Notes: a model not told the origin generated them from the sequence alone. Shown: positions 44,612-54,664, counted from the stretch's first letter. The stretch is 64,000 bases of DNA from DYJB01 sp963777165 (GCA_963777165.1 CAVZPO010000023.1:620001-684000), one strand, 5' to 3'. Numbers and translations are program-made.

Positions 44612-47327
44612 CTACTTGTCCTCGTTCTTCGAGCCCAGCGCCGCCTGCGCCGCCGCCAGACGGGCGATCGGGATGCGGAACGGGGAGCACGAGACGTAGT
44701 TCAGGCCGATCGAGTGGCAGAACCACACCGACTGCGGATCGCCTCCGTGTTCGCCGCAAATGCCGATCTCCATGTTGGGGCGCGTCTTGCGCCCGTCCTT
44801 GACGGCCATCGCCATCAGCTTCCCAACGCCCGGCTCGTCGATCGAGGCGAACGGATTCTCGGGCAGGATCTTGCGGTCCTGATATTCCACCAGGAAGCTC
44901 TTCTCGGCATCGTCGCGCGAGATGCCGAAGGTCGTCTGCGTCAGGTCGTTGGTCCCGAAAGAGAAGAATTGGGCATACTCGGCGATCTCGCCCGCCGTCA
45001 GCGCCGCGCGCGGGATCTCGATCATCGTCCCGAACTTGTACGCCACTTTGACGCCCTGCTCCTTCATCACCACCTTGGCAACCTCTTCCAGCGCCGTCTG
45101 CTGCACCTTGAGTTCGTTCACGTGGCTGGTGAGAGGGATCATGATCTCCGGGTGGACGTCCACCCCGTCCTTGGCGCAGATGCACGCCGCCTCGATGATC
45201 GCCCGCACCTGCATGTTGGTCAGCTCGGGGATGTGGATCCCCAGGCGGACGCCGCGCAGGCCGAGCATCGGGTTGGCCTCGCGCATCGCTTCGACCGCCG
45301 CCAGCATCTTCTCGGCTTCGGCCAGACGCTTCGGATCCTTGCCGTTCGTCTTGAGCTCGGTGACCTCCACCAACAGCTCGTCATGCGACGGCAGGAACTC
45401 ATGCATCGGCGGGTCGATCAGCCGAATGATCACCGGCAGCCCGTCCATGGCGCGGAACAGGCCTTCAAAATCCGAACGCTGGAAGGGCAGCAGTTTGTCG
45501 AGCGCCTGGTCGCGCTGTTTGGCAGCGGCGGCCTTGTCGGGCAGTGTCTCAGCCAGGATCATCGCCTGGACGTAGGGTAATCGCACGGTCTCGAAGAACA
45601 TGTGCTCGGTGCGGCACAGCCCGATCCCCTGCGCCCCGAACTTGCGCGCCCGTTCGGCATCCCGCGGGTAATCGGCGTTGGCCCACACCTGCAGCCGGCG
45701 GAACTTGTCCGCCCAACCCAGCAGCTTGCTCAGGTACGGGTCGCTCAGGTCGGGGATGACCGTCGGCACCTGGCCGGCGAAGACCTCACCGCTCGTGCCG
45801 TCGATCGAGATCCAGTCGCCTTCCCTGTACGTCTTCCCGGCGACGGTCATCTTGCGTTCGTCGACGTCGACGTCCAGCGCGGCGACGCCGACAACCGCCG
45901 GCTTGCCGAATTGCCGCGCCACCGAGCGCGGCATGCGACGTGCGCCCGCCCTTGGAGGTCAGGATCCCGTTGGCCGCCAGCATGCCGTGCACATCCGACG
46001 GGCCGGTTTCCGGGCGGACCATGATGACCTGCTTCTTCTCTCCCTTGGCCCATTTTTCGGCCAGGTCGGCGGTGAAAGCAATCTGCCCCACGGCCGCGCC
46101 GGGGGAGACATTCAGGCCGGCGGCGATCTTGTCGGCCGCCTTCTTGGCCCTGGCGTCGAACTGCGGGTGCAGGTAGAAATCGACCTGCTCCGGCTTGACG
46201 CGCAGCACGGCTTCCTTCTTTGTGATCAGCCCTTCCTCGGCCATGTCGACGGCCACGCGCACCTCGGCCTGCGCCGTACGCTTGCCGTCGCGCGTCTGCA
46301 GCATCCACAGCTTGCCGTGCTCGATGGTGAACTCGACGTCCTGCATGTTGCGGTAGTGCTTCTCGAGCCGGCGTGCGATCTTGGCGAACTCGGCGTAGGC
46401 CTTGGGCATCTCCTTGGCAAGGTCTTCGATCGGCTTGGTCAGGCGGATGCCGGCCACGACGTCTTCGCCCTGGGCATTGGTCAGGTAGTCGCCCTCGATG
46501 GCCTTGTCTCCCGAGCTGCCCGAGCGGGTCATGGCCACGCCGGTCGCCGAGTCGTCGCCCATGTTGCCGAAGACCATCGTGACGATATTGACCGCCGTGC
46601 CGAGATCGTGAGCGATCTTGGCCGCGTTGCGGTAGTCCACGGCCCGTTTGCCGTTCCAGGAACTGAAGACGGCTTCGGTCGCCAGCCGCAGCTGAACCAT
46701 GGGGTCGGTGGGGAAGTCGCGCCCGGCCAGCTTCTTGACGATGGCCTTGAACGTCTTCACCAGGTCCTTGAGCTCGGCAGCCGAGAGCTTCGAGTCCTCC
46801 GTGGTGCCGGCCTTGGCCTTGGCCGCTTCCAGCGCATCGTGAAACGGGCGGGGCTCAAGCCCCATGACGACCGTCCCGAACATCTGGATCAGGCGCCGGT
46901 AGGCGTCATAGACGAAGCGGTCGTTCTTGGTCAGGGCGATCATGCCCTCGGCCGTCTCATCGTTGAGCCCGATGTTGAGCACCGTGTCCATCATGCCCGG
47001 CATCGAGAACTTGGAGCCGGAGCGGCAGGAGATCAGAAGCGGATTCTTGGGATCACCGAAGGTCTTGCCCGACGCCTTCTCGGTCGCCTTGAGCGCCCGC
47101 AGCGTCTGCTCCCACATTCCCTCGGGGAACTTATTCTTCTTGGCCAGGTAAGCGTTGCAGGCTTCGGTGGTGATGGTGAACCCGGGCGGGACCGGCACGC
47201 CGATGCGTGTCATCTCCGCCAGGTTGGCGCCCTTCCCGCCCAGCAGCGAGCGCACGCCGTCCCAGGTCTTCATCTTCTTCTCGGCGAGGTCGACCTCGTC
47301 GAATCGGTACACCCACTTCGTCGGCAT
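44612..47327 (-). CDS. ppdK: Pyruvate, phosphate dikinase, frameshifted
   Basis: Interconverts pyruvate+ATP+Pi and PEP+AMP+PPi. ATG 47327 (MPTKWVYRFDEVDLAEKKMK) with GAGG upstream. N-terminal nucleotide-binding domain: LLGGKGANLAEMTRIGVPVP; phosphohistidine domain: LTSKGGRTSHAA, exactly where the frame breaks (near 45925). One base removed makes HAASVARQFGKPAVVGVAAL. PEP-barrel: GLCRTEHMFF, GFDxxQFFSFGTNDLTQTTF-like (FFSFGTNDLTQTTFG), and GICGEHGGDPQSVWF with the catalytic Cys in GICGEHG. Corrected length 904 aa. Confidence 0.93.
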
Positions 47328-47497
47328 TTCCTCTATCCTCCCGTGATCGCACGGTTGCAGATTCAGAATATGCGCCGCAACCCCTCTGCGGGCGGGCGCG
47401 GCGCAGTCCGGATCATCATACTCCAAACGCCGGAGGCGATAAGCGGAGGGCGGCTTAATCCGTTGTGACGTATGTCACAAGGCGCCCCGCCGCGGTC

Positions 47498-47845
47498 CTA
47501 GTAGGGCGGCAGGCCGACTTGAAGTTCCTGACCGACAACTCGGACGGGATAGGCCGGGATGTCGACCACCGCCGGCAGGCTCAGCGCCTTGCCCGTCTCC
47601 AGGCTGAAGCGCGCCCCATGCCGCGGGCACTCGATCTCGTCGCCGAGCAGCTCACCTTCGCCCACCGGGCCGTCGTCGTGCGAACATAGGTCGGCGATGG
47701 CGAAGTAGCGGCCGGCGATGTTGAAGACCGCCACCGGCTCGCCGTCGACGTCCACCAGCTTGCGCTGGCCGGGGCCCAGTTCGGCAACCGTCGCCACGGT
47801 GACGTACTCGAGTTCGGCGGTTTGCGGCAGGCGGTAGTTGAACAC
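47498..47845 (-). CDS. Rieske-type [2Fe-2S] ferredoxin
   Basis: 115 aa. The cluster ligands are Cys/His pairs in ADLCSHDDGPVGEG and IECPRHGARFSLETG, as in biphenyl-dioxygenase-type Rieske ferredoxins. No signal peptide, so it is cytoplasmic. It is the last gene of the sufC-B-D-S-U operon, 18 bases after sufU, as seen in several Gram-positive and Chloroflexi suf loci; its electron partner is not known. Confidence 0.88.
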   Translation of the reverse strand: MFNYRLPQTAELEYVTVATVAELGPGQRKLVDVDGEPVAVFNIAGRYFAIADLCSHDDGPVGEGELLGDEIECPRHGARFSLETGKALSLPAVVDIPAYPVRVVGQELQVGLPPY

Positions 47846-47863
47846 GGGGCTCCCCTGCGGGGC

Positions 47864-48256
47864 TCAGGCCAGGTCGGCTTCGAGCTGATCGATGCCGTAA
47901 ACGCCGGCCTTGAGGACCTTCAGCGACAGGAGCGCGCACTTCAGGCGCACCGGGCCGAGCTCGATGCCGAGCATCTCGAGGATGTCGTCCTTGGTGAGCT
48001 GCTTGACCTCGTCGAGCGTCTTGCCGACCACCAATTCGGTCAGCAGATCGGCCGCGGCCTGCGAGATGGCGCAGCCCTGGCCCGAGAACGCCGCCGCCGT
48101 GACACGGTCGTGGGCATCCACGCGCACGTCGATGCGAATGCGATCGCCACACAGCGGGTTGTCATCTTCGTAGGTGAAGTCGTGCGGGTCGAGCGTGCCC
48201 CGGCTGCGCGGGTTCTTGTAGCGGTCGATGATCTGCTCGCGGTACAGGTCATCCAT
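47864..48256 (-). CDS. sufU: SufU iron-sulfur scaffold/sulfurtransferase
   Basis: 130 aa. Accepts persulfide sulfur from SufS. Zn/cluster ligands are in DNPLCGDRIRIDVRVD, FSGQGCAISQAAADLLTELV and LGPVRLKCALLSLKVLKAG: three Cys plus Asp, and the insertion that distinguishes SufU from IscU. Starts 12 bases after the sufS stop. Confidence 0.9.
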   Translation of the reverse strand: MDDLYREQIIDRYKNPRSRGTLDPHDFTYEDDNPLCGDRIRIDVRVDAHDRVTAAAFSGQGCAISQAAADLLTELVVGKTLDEVKQLTKDDILEMLGIELGPVRLKCALLSLKVLKAGVYGIDQLEADLA

Positions 48257-48267
48257 GGCAGGTGATC

Positions 48268-49517
48268 CTAGGCGAAGACATGCTTGACCTTATACAGCCC
48301 GTCGATCAGTCTGTCAATCTCGCCGGGTGTGGTGTACAGGTAGAACGAGGCGCGGGTCGTCGCCGGCACGCCGAGCACTTCGTGGATCGGCATGGCGCAG
48401 TGATGCCCAGCCCGAACGGCGACCCCCAGGCTGTCCAGGATCTGGGCGACATCGTGCGGGTGCGCGTCCGCCATCGAGAATGACGCCAGCCCTCCCCGCT
48501 CCGCCGGCCGGCGGCCCGAAGACCTGCAGTCCGGGCACCTCGCTCAGCCGGTCGAGCGCGTACTCGGTGATCGCCGCCTCGTGCGCCTGTACGGCCTGCA
48601 TCCCGATGCCGTCGAGGAAATCCACCGCCGCGCCCAATCCAATCGCCTCGGCGATGGCGGGCGTGCCGGCCTCGAACTTGTGCGGGACTTCATTGGGGGT
48701 GAAGGTGTGCAAGGACACTCGGCGGATCATGTCGCCACCACCCTGATAGGGCGGCATCGACTCGAGCAGCTCGCGCCGGGCGTAGAGCACGCCGATCCCG
48801 GTCGGGCCGCACATCTTGTGCGCCGAGAACACGACGAAGTCGGCGCCCAGGGCACGCACGTCCGTCGGCAGGTGCGGGATGGATTGAGCGGCGTCCAGCA
48901 GCACGAGCGCTCCGGCGGCGTGCGCCTGCGCGGTCATTTCCGCCGCCGGCGTGATCGTGCCCATCACGTTCGACATCGTCGAGAACGCCACGAGCTTCGG
49001 CCCGCGGGATAGCAGCTCCCGATAGGCGTCGGCATCAAGCCGGCCGTTCGCATCGATCGGGACATGGGCCAGCCGCAGACCGCGCTCGGCGGCCAGCATC
49101 TGCCACGGGACTAGGTTGGCGTGGTGCTCCATCACGGTCAGGACGATCAGGTCCCCGGCACTCAGCTGCGTCCGTCCCCAGGTCGAAGCGACCAGGTTGA
49201 TGGATTCGGTGGCGTTGCGCGTGAAGACGAGTTCAGCCGGATCGGGCGCGCCGATGAAGGCGGCGATACGCCGCCGGGCCAACTCGTAGGCCTCGGTGGC
49301 CTCTTCCGCCAGCCGGTGGATGCCGCGATGGATGTTGGCATTCTGGTGCTCGTAGAAGGCGGTCATCGCCTCGAGCACGGCCCGCGGCTTCTGCGACGTG
49401 GCGGCCGAATCGAGGTAGACCAGCGGGACCCCGGGACTGCGTCTCGCGCTCCAGTATCGGGAACTCGGAGCGCAGGCGATCGACGTCAAAAAGCGCGGGG
49501 GCGGGCGGTGAGTGCAT
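48268..49517 (-). CDS. sufS: Cysteine desulfurase SufS, two frame breaks
   Basis: PLP enzyme that supplies sulfur for Fe-S assembly. ATG 49517 (MHSPPAPALFDVDRLRSEFP). Break one near 49442: FPILERE... should continue RSPGVPLVYLDSAATSQKPR; break two near 48503: VFGPPAG... continues LASFSMADAHPHDVAQILD. With one base removed at each, 415 aa. PLP lysine in FSAHKMCGPTGIGVLY; catalytic Cys in AVRAGHHCAMPIHE. The group II (SufS) HCAxP loop is present. It lies between the unknown small gene and sufU. Confidence 0.92.
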
Positions 49518-49522
49518 CCGGG

Positions 49523-49831
49523 TCAGCCGCGCACCTTGCGCCGTGCGGCCGGCCGCCGAACGCGCCGTCGCGTGGACGGCCGAATATTGACACCGGACTG
49601 CTGTGACCACAGGACGCGATCGGGTACCATCCACCCATCGGTCAGGTAGACGTCATCGACGAACTGGATCGCCAGCATCTTGCGGTCCGCCTGGACGACG
49701 ACGCCCTGCAGCCAGTCGCGCACGCGCTCCCCGTCCAGGGTATGGTCGCAGTACACGTCCACCAACTCCCCGACGCGGAACCGCTGGTCGACGGCCGGCG
49801 CTCGCACCGGCGTGGAGATCGCACGTTTCAT
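49523..49831 (-). CDS. Small protein of unknown function within suf operon
   Basis: 102 aa, five bases upstream of sufS and about 50 bases after sufD, in the same direction. It starts at ATG 49831. Sequence: VGELVDVYCDHTLDGERVRD, LQGVVVQADRKMLAIQFVDD, WMVPDRVLWSQQSGVN, and a basic Arg-rich tail (RRRVRRPAARRKVRG). The first part resembles a small beta-barrel/SH3-like fold, and the tail suggests nucleic-acid or acidic-partner binding; neither is certain. I recognise no family. Its place suggests a suf-linked accessory. Confidence 0.65.
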   Translation of the reverse strand: MKRAISTPVRAPAVDQRFRVGELVDVYCDHTLDGERVRDWLQGVVVQADRKMLAIQFVDDVYLTDGWMVPDRVLWSQQSGVNIRPSTRRRVRRPAARRKVRG

Positions 49832-49882
49832 AGGGCAACCCTCGGTAGTCTAGCACGGCTGAGGCACCAGCCGGAAGTGCGC

Positions 49883-51232
49883 TTAAGGGAGCTTTTCGTC
49901 GATCATCCGCTCGAAACGGTCGCGCACGCCGGCGAAGGGGATGCGCTCCATGATCGGGGCGAAGAAACCGTCGACCACAATGCGCTCGGCGTCGCTTCGC
50001 GGCAGCCCGCGCGACATCAGATAGAAGATCGGTTCCTCTTCCAGCTGCCCGACGGTGGCGCCATGGGTGCAGCGCACGTCGTCGGCCAGAATCTCGAGGC
50101 CCGGGATCGAGTCGGCCCGGGCGTTCGGGCTAAGCAGCAGGTTGCGGTTGGCCTGGTAGCCGTCGGACTTCTGCGCACCCGGCGCCACGTAGATCATCCC
50201 CTGCCATACCGTCCGGCTGCGATCGATTAGGGCGCCCTTGAACAGCAGATCGCTGGTGGTGTGCGGCGCCAGGTGATTCTGCTGCGTGTCGTGGTCGAGG
50301 TGCTGCGACCCGTCGGCGAACGTGAACCCGGACATGCGCCCCTCGGCGCCCTGCCCGGTCAGGTTAAGCTCGGTGAAGTTCTTTGTCACCTGGCTGCCCA
50401 CGGCCCCGAAGATCCAGTCCAGCCGCCCATCGCGGGCAACGTTCGCCCGTTCGTGGGTGATGTTCCAGACATGTTCGCCCCAGGTCTGCAGTTCGACGAA
50501 CGTCAGCTGCGCCCCGACGCCGAGGACCAGTTCGACGATCCCGCCATGCAGCGCGTGCCCTTCGGGCTCGGTCGGCGAAGCGGCCTCATGCACGTAAGTC
50601 ACCGAAGCGCCGTCTTCGACGACGATCAGCAATCGGGTGAAGAAGGCCCGGTCGCCGCCCGGCGCCCACAGGACCGAGTGCAGAGGCTGCGAGACGTGCA
50701 CGCCGGCGGGCACGTGCACGAGCACGCCGTCCGTCGCCAGCGCGCCGGCCAGCGCAGCGAAGTGGCCATCGTCGTCGGGTACGACCTTCCCCATCCAGCG
50801 TTCGAGAAGCGGCGCATGCTCGCGAACCGCCGTACCCCAATCGGTGAAGACCACGTCCCGCCGCGCTAGGTCCTTGCCGCCCTCACGCCGCGCCTCGTGG
50901 CCGGGCGTCAGGCTCAGCAGGGCGCCGTGCGTTTCGCCGGCCAGCGGCTGAAGGAGTTCCGCATCCACCGGGAGCCCGTCCGCCGGGCGTAGGGCGAGCG
51001 ACGGCCGCGGCATCGTCCGCAAGTCCGTCCGACGCCAGGCCTCCTCGGTGATCGTCGGGAAGGGTAGGCGTTCGTAGGCCTCCCAGGCGCGCAACCGCCG
51101 TTCGAGCATCCAGGCGGGTTCGCCCAGCGCCGACGAGCGGGAGCGCACATCCTCCAGACGGAACGGGAAGCCGTCTTCGCTCAGCGGTGGGGCGGCGACG
51201 GTCGTGCGCGTGGTTACCGTGCGAGGGCTCAT
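49883..51232 (-). CDS. sufD: Fe-S assembly protein SufD
   Basis: 449 aa from ATG 51232. Member of the SufBD beta-helix family: RLEDVRSRSSALGEPAWMLE followed by the pairing region, GALIDRSRTVWQGMIYVAPG and GYQANRNLLLSPNARADSIP, then ILADDVRCTHGATVGQLEEE with the conserved C/H pair and ends RFERMIDEKLP. Forms the SufBC2D complex. Immediately follows sufB (23-base gap). The upstream ribosome site is weak. Confidence 0.93.
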   Translation of the reverse strand: MSPRTVTTRTTVAAPPLSEDGFPFRLEDVRSRSSALGEPAWMLERRLRAWEAYERLPFPTITEEAWRRTDLRTMPRPSLALRPADGLPVDAELLQPLAGETHGALLSLTPGHEARREGGKDLARRDVVFTDWGTAVREHAPLLERWMGKVVPDDDGHFAALAGALATDGVLVHVPAGVHVSQPLHSVLWAPGGDRAFFTRLLIVVEDGASVTYVHEAASPTEPEGHALHGGIVELVLGVGAQLTFVELQTWGEHVWNITHERANVARDGRLDWIFGAVGSQVTKNFTELNLTGQGAEGRMSGFTFADGSQHLDHDTQQNHLAPHTTSDLLFKGALIDRSRTVWQGMIYVAPGAQKSDGYQANRNLLLSPNARADSIPGLEILADDVRCTHGATVGQLEEEPIFYLMSRGLPRSDAERIVVDGFFAPIMERIPFAGVRDRFERMIDEKLP

Positions 51233-51255
51233 GCGTGTGCTTTCCCGATCCGGCG

Positions 51256-52668
51256 TCAGCCGATCGACCCTTCCATCTGCAACTGAATCAGCCGGTTCAT
51301 CTCGACGGCGTACTCCATCGGAAGCTCCTTGACCAGCGGTTCGATGAAGCCCGAGACGACCATCGAGGTCGCCTCTTCTTGATTCAGGCCGCGGCTCATC
51401 AGGTAGAAGAGCTGCTCCTCGCCGACCTTGCTGACCGACGCCTCGTGCCCGATGGTGACGTTGTCTTCGTCGATCTCGATCGACGGGTAGGTGTCGCTGC
51501 GCGATTGCGGATCGAGAAGCAGGGCGTCGCACACCACGCTGGATCGGGCGCCGACGGCGCCCTTGTGCACCTTGAGCAGGCCGCGGTAGGACGTGCGCCC
51601 GCCGCCCTTGCTGATCGACTTGGAGGTGACCTTACTGGTGGTCTGCGGCGCGGCGTGAATCACCTTCCCGCCGGCGTCCTGGTGCTGCCCCGGACCGGCG
51701 AACGCCAGCGACAGGATCTCGCCGCGGGCGCCTGGGCCGATCAGATAGCACGACGGATACTTCATCGTCAGCTTGCTGCCCAAGTTGGCGTCCACCCATT
51801 CCATGGTGGCGTTTTCGTGCACCAACGCCCTCTGGGTCACCAGGTTGTAGACGTTGACCGACCAGTTCTGGATGGTGGTGTAGCGCACGCGCGCGCCCTT
51901 GTGAACGACGATCTCGATCACGCCGCTGTGGAATGAGTCGGTCGTGTAGATCGGCGCCGTGCAGCCTTCGACGTAGTGCACCTGTGCGCCTTCATCGGCG
52001 ATGATCAGCGTGCGCTCGAATTGCCCGATGTTCGCCTGGTTGAGCCGGAAGTACGCCTGCAGCGGCAGGTCGATCTTGACGCCCTTGGGGACGTAGATGA
52101 ACGACCCACCCGACCAGACCGCGCCGTTGAGCGCGGCGAACTTGTTGTCGGTGTATGGGATGACCGTGCCGAAGTACTGACGGAACAGCTCGGGGTGCTG
52201 GCGCAGGCCGTCCTCGATGCTCAAGAAGATGACGCCCTGGTCCTCCAGATGCTTCTGGATGTTGTGGTAGACCATCTCCGATTCATACTGCGCGCCGACA
52301 CCGGCCAGGAACTTGCGCTCGGCTTCCGGGATCCCCAGCTTCTCGAAGGTGCTCTTGATCGTGTCGGGGACATCGTCCCACGACTTCTCCGACGCCTCCG
52401 ACGGGCGGACGTAGTAGATGATCTCGTCCAGGTTCAGGTGCGAGAGGTCGCCGCCCCACAGCGGCATCGGCCGCTGCATGAAATGCTCGAGCGCCTTGAG
52501 GCGGAATTCGAGCATCCAGGCGGGCTCGCCCTTCAGCGACGAGATCTTCTCCACCACGTCGCGACGCAACCCGCGCGGCGTTTGGAACAGCGAGACGTCC
52601 TTATCGCTGAACCCGTACTTGTACCCATCCAGGCCTTCCAGTGCCTTGACGTCCGACGGCGTTGCCAT
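51256..52668 (-). CDS. sufB: Fe-S assembly protein SufB
   Basis: 470 aa, core scaffold of SufBC2D. Hallmarks: YGFSDKDVSLFQTPRGL, YVPKGVKIDLPLQAYFR, HYVEGCTAPIYTTDSFHSGV (ligand Cys), WSVNVYNLVTQRALVHENAT, SKSISKGGGRTSYRGLLKVH and GHEASVSKVGEEQLFYLMSR. Starts only 2 bases after the sufC stop. Intact and highly conserved. Confidence 0.96.
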   Translation of the reverse strand: MATPSDVKALEGLDGYKYGFSDKDVSLFQTPRGLRRDVVEKISSLKGEPAWMLEFRLKALEHFMQRPMPLWGGDLSHLNLDEIIYYVRPSEASEKSWDDVPDTIKSTFEKLGIPEAERKFLAGVGAQYESEMVYHNIQKHLEDQGVIFLSIEDGLRQHPELFRQYFGTVIPYTDNKFAALNGAVWSGGSFIYVPKGVKIDLPLQAYFRLNQANIGQFERTLIIADEGAQVHYVEGCTAPIYTTDSFHSGVIEIVVHKGARVRYTTIQNWSVNVYNLVTQRALVHENATMEWVDANLGSKLTMKYPSCYLIGPGARGEILSLAFAGPGQHQDAGGKVIHAAPQTTSKVTSKSISKGGGRTSYRGLLKVHKGAVGARSSVVCDALLLDPQSRSDTYPSIEIDEDNVTIGHEASVSKVGEEQLFYLMSRGLNQEEATSMVVSGFIEPLVKELPMEYAVEMNRLIQLQMEGSIG

Positions 52669-52670
52669 GC

Positions 52671-53453
52671 CTAAACCTCCGCTACCGACTCCCCTGACTT
52701 CTCACGAATCCAATCGTACCCGTGCTCCTCGAGGTGCTCGGCCAGCTCGGGGCCGCCGCTCTCGACGACGCGGCCCCCGAGCATGATGTGTACAAACCGC
52801 GGCTTGACGTAGTTCAAGATGCGTTGGTAATGGGTGATCACCAGGACACCCAGATCCGGGCCGGCCAGGTCGTTGACGCCCGAGGCGACGATGCGCAGCG
52901 CGTCGATGTCCAGCCCCGAGTCGGTCTCGTCCAGCACGGCGATTTCGGGCTCGAGGGTGGCCAGCTGCAGGATCTCGGCGCGCTTCTTCTCGCCTCCCGA
53001 GAACCCGTCGTTCAGGTACCGTCCGGCGAACTCATGCGGCATCTTCAGCAGGTCCATCTTCTGCTTGAGCAGCTTGCGGAACTCGGGGATCGGCATCCCT
53101 TTGTCCTCCGGATTGCCGGCCCGCCGGCGCGCATTCAGCGCCGCGCGCAGGAAGTTGGCCAGCGAGACGCCAGGGATGGCAACCGGGTACTGGAAGGCCA
53201 GGAACAGCCCCAACCGCGAGCGCTCATCCGGCGCCATCCCGACCAGGTCCTGCCCCTTGAAGAGAATCTGCCCGTGCGTCACCTCGTAATTGGGGTGGCC
53301 CATCAGCGTATTGGCCAGCGTCGATTTGCCGGTCCCATTGGGCCCCATCAATGCGTGCACCTCACCCTGGCGCACCGTCAGGTTGACGCCTTTAAGGATC
53401 GGCTTGCCCTCCACCGAGACGTGTAGGTCCCGGATCTCCAGCGCGCTGCCCAT
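52671..53453 (-). CDS. sufC: Fe-S assembly ATPase SufC
   Basis: 260 aa ABC ATPase of the SUF system. Walker A LMGPNGTGKSTLANTLMG (about residues 36-53), Q-loop LAFQYPVAIPGVS, signature LNDGFSGGEKKRAEILQL, Walker B IAVLDETDSGLDIDALRIVA. ATG at 53453 with GGGAGGG upstream. First gene of the operon downstream of a near-consensus promoter. Confidence 0.96.
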   Translation of the reverse strand: MGSALEIRDLHVSVEGKPILKGVNLTVRQGEVHALMGPNGTGKSTLANTLMGHPNYEVTHGQILFKGQDLVGMAPDERSRLGLFLAFQYPVAIPGVSLANFLRAALNARRRAGNPEDKGMPIPEFRKLLKQKMDLLKMPHEFAGRYLNDGFSGGEKKRAEILQLATLEPEIAVLDETDSGLDIDALRIVASGVNDLAGPDLGVLVITHYQRILNYVKPRFVHIMLGGRVVESGGPELAEHLEEHGYDWIREKSGESVAEV

Positions 53454-53503
53454 CAGCAACCCTCCCGACCCCGCCGCTCGTCGCCAGGCGGGGAACGGGG
53501 CGG

Positions 53504-53532
53504 AGTATAGCATTGACGGCCCGAACTGTCAA
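53504..53532 (-). promoter_or_regulatory. Promoter of the suf operon
   Basis: TTGACA (53527-53532) and TATACT (53504-53509) on the minus strand with a 17-base spacer: close to the sigma-70 consensus. 50 bases from the sufC ATG. AT-rich sequence and inverted repeats lie directly upstream, towards sufR. Confidence 0.75.
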
Positions 53533-53564
53533 CATTTCTGTCATATATATCTGATAAATACCCC

Positions 53565-53592
53565 TTGTCGGCCGAACGGCGTGTGGTAATAT
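53565..53592 (+). promoter_or_regulatory. sufR: Probable sufR promoter
   Basis: TTGTCG (53565-53570) and TAATAT (53587-53592), 16-base spacer, 60 bases before the ATG. Confidence 0.45.
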
Positions 53593-53600
53593 GGATGATA

Positions 53601-53615
53601 CATATAGCAAATATG
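53601..53615. promoter_or_regulatory. Inverted repeat near sufR start, possible SufR operator
   Basis: CATAT-5-ATATG just downstream of the predicted sufR -10; a second AT-rich palindromic stretch (CATATATAT, 53542-53550) lies just upstream of the sufC -35 on its side. Either could bind SufR. The cyanobacterial CAAC-N6-GTTG site is not seen. Confidence 0.35.
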
Positions 53616-53652
53616 AGCGTGTGCCGGTTACCGGGGATGGGGTGCGGAGAGA

Positions 53653-54291
53653 ATGGCGACACAGACGCGTGACATCATCCTGAGGACGCTCCGGGCCCGC
53701 GGCAAGGTCAGCGTGATCGAGCTGGCCGCGGCTTCGGACGTCTCGCCCGTTTCGGTCCGCCACCACCTGTCCAGCCTGCAGGCGGAGAGCCTGGTGGCCG
53801 TCGAGGACGAGCGCCACGGCGTCGGACGCCCGCGGCAACTGTTCTCGCTCACCGAGACCGGCCTCGACCTGTTCCCCAGCCGTTACGTTCGGTTGACGAA
53901 TCGACTGCTCGACGAGATCAAGGAATTGATCCCCGCCGGGAAGGTCGAGGAGCTGTTCTCCGGGGTGGCGTCCACCATGGCCGCCGATGTCGCCCGGCGC
54001 CTGGACGGACTCCCGCTGGAGAAACGCCTCGAGCGCATGGTTGAACTCCTGGCCGAAGAGGGCTTTGAGGCGCAGGTCGAGCATCAGGATGGACAGCTCC
54101 TGATCCGCGAGTCAAGCTGCCCTTACTTCCGCATCGGGCGCAAGCACCCCGAGGTCTGCACCGTCGACCAGGAATTCATCGCGTCGGCGCTCTCGTTGCC
54201 CGTGGAGCGTGTGACCTGCCTGCTGCAAGGGGCCGACACGTGTACCTTTTCCGTCGCCCTCCAACCCCAACCGGGAGGTACCCCCGCATGA
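53653..54291 (+). CDS. sufR: SufR-type Fe-S-sensing transcriptional regulator
   Basis: 212 aa. N-terminal winged helix: VSVIELAAASDVSPVSVRHH with LSSLQAESLVAVE, then GVGRPRQLFSLTETG (wing). C-terminal half has four Cys: SSCPYFRIG, PEVCTVDQE, RVTCLLQGADTC, as expected for a [4Fe-4S]-binding repressor. Divergent from sufCBD... with sufT overlapping its stop. Likely represses the suf operon when clusters are plentiful (family knowledge). The exact ligands are not verified. Confidence 0.85.
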   Translation: MATQTRDIILRTLRARGKVSVIELAAASDVSPVSVRHHLSSLQAESLVAVEDERHGVGRPRQLFSLTETGLDLFPSRYVRLTNRLLDEIKELIPAGKVEELFSGVASTMAADVARRLDGLPLEKRLERMVELLAEEGFEAQVEHQDGQLLIRESSCPYFRIGRKHPEVCTVDQEFIASALSLPVERVTCLLQGADTCTFSVALQPQPGGTPA

Positions 54292-54632
54292 GCGAGACCC
54301 CACCCACCCCGAATCCTGTCTGGGAAGCCGACTCGACCCATCCGGCCGAATTGGAAGCCATCCGCACCGCACTGCGCGAGGTCGTCGATCCGGAGATCGG
54401 ATTGAACATCGTCGAGCTGGGATTGGTGCGCGAGCTGAAGATCGATCCCGACCAGGTTCAGTTGAAGATGATCCTGACCACGCCCTTCTGCCCGTACGGC
54501 CCCGCCATGCTGGAGATGACGCGCAGCAAGGCGGCCGAGGCGTGCGGCAAACCGATCGTTGTGGAGCTCGGAATGGACATGTGGGACCCGAGCATGATGG
54601 AAGAGGGCGCCGGCGCGGCCTGGGGCTTCTAG
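54288..54632 (+). CDS. sufT: SufT/MIP18-family (DUF59) Fe-S maturation protein
   Basis: 114 aa, ATG overlapping the sufR stop (ATGA) with GGGAGG upstream. Core: ALREVVDPEIGLNIVELGLV, LKMILTTPFCPYGPAMLEMT, with the conserved TTPFCP cysteine. DUF59 proteins help mature Fe-S proteins. Co-transcribed with sufR and divergent to the suf operon. C-terminus WDPSMMEEGA fits the SufT group. Confidence 0.88.
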   Translation: MSETPPTPNPVWEADSTHPAELEAIRTALREVVDPEIGLNIVELGLVRELKIDPDQVQLKMILTTPFCPYGPAMLEMTRSKAAEACGKPIVVELGMDMWDPSMMEEGAGAAWGF

Positions 54633-54664
54633 TCCGACCGCAGTCCCCTCCATTGAGAATCGCA

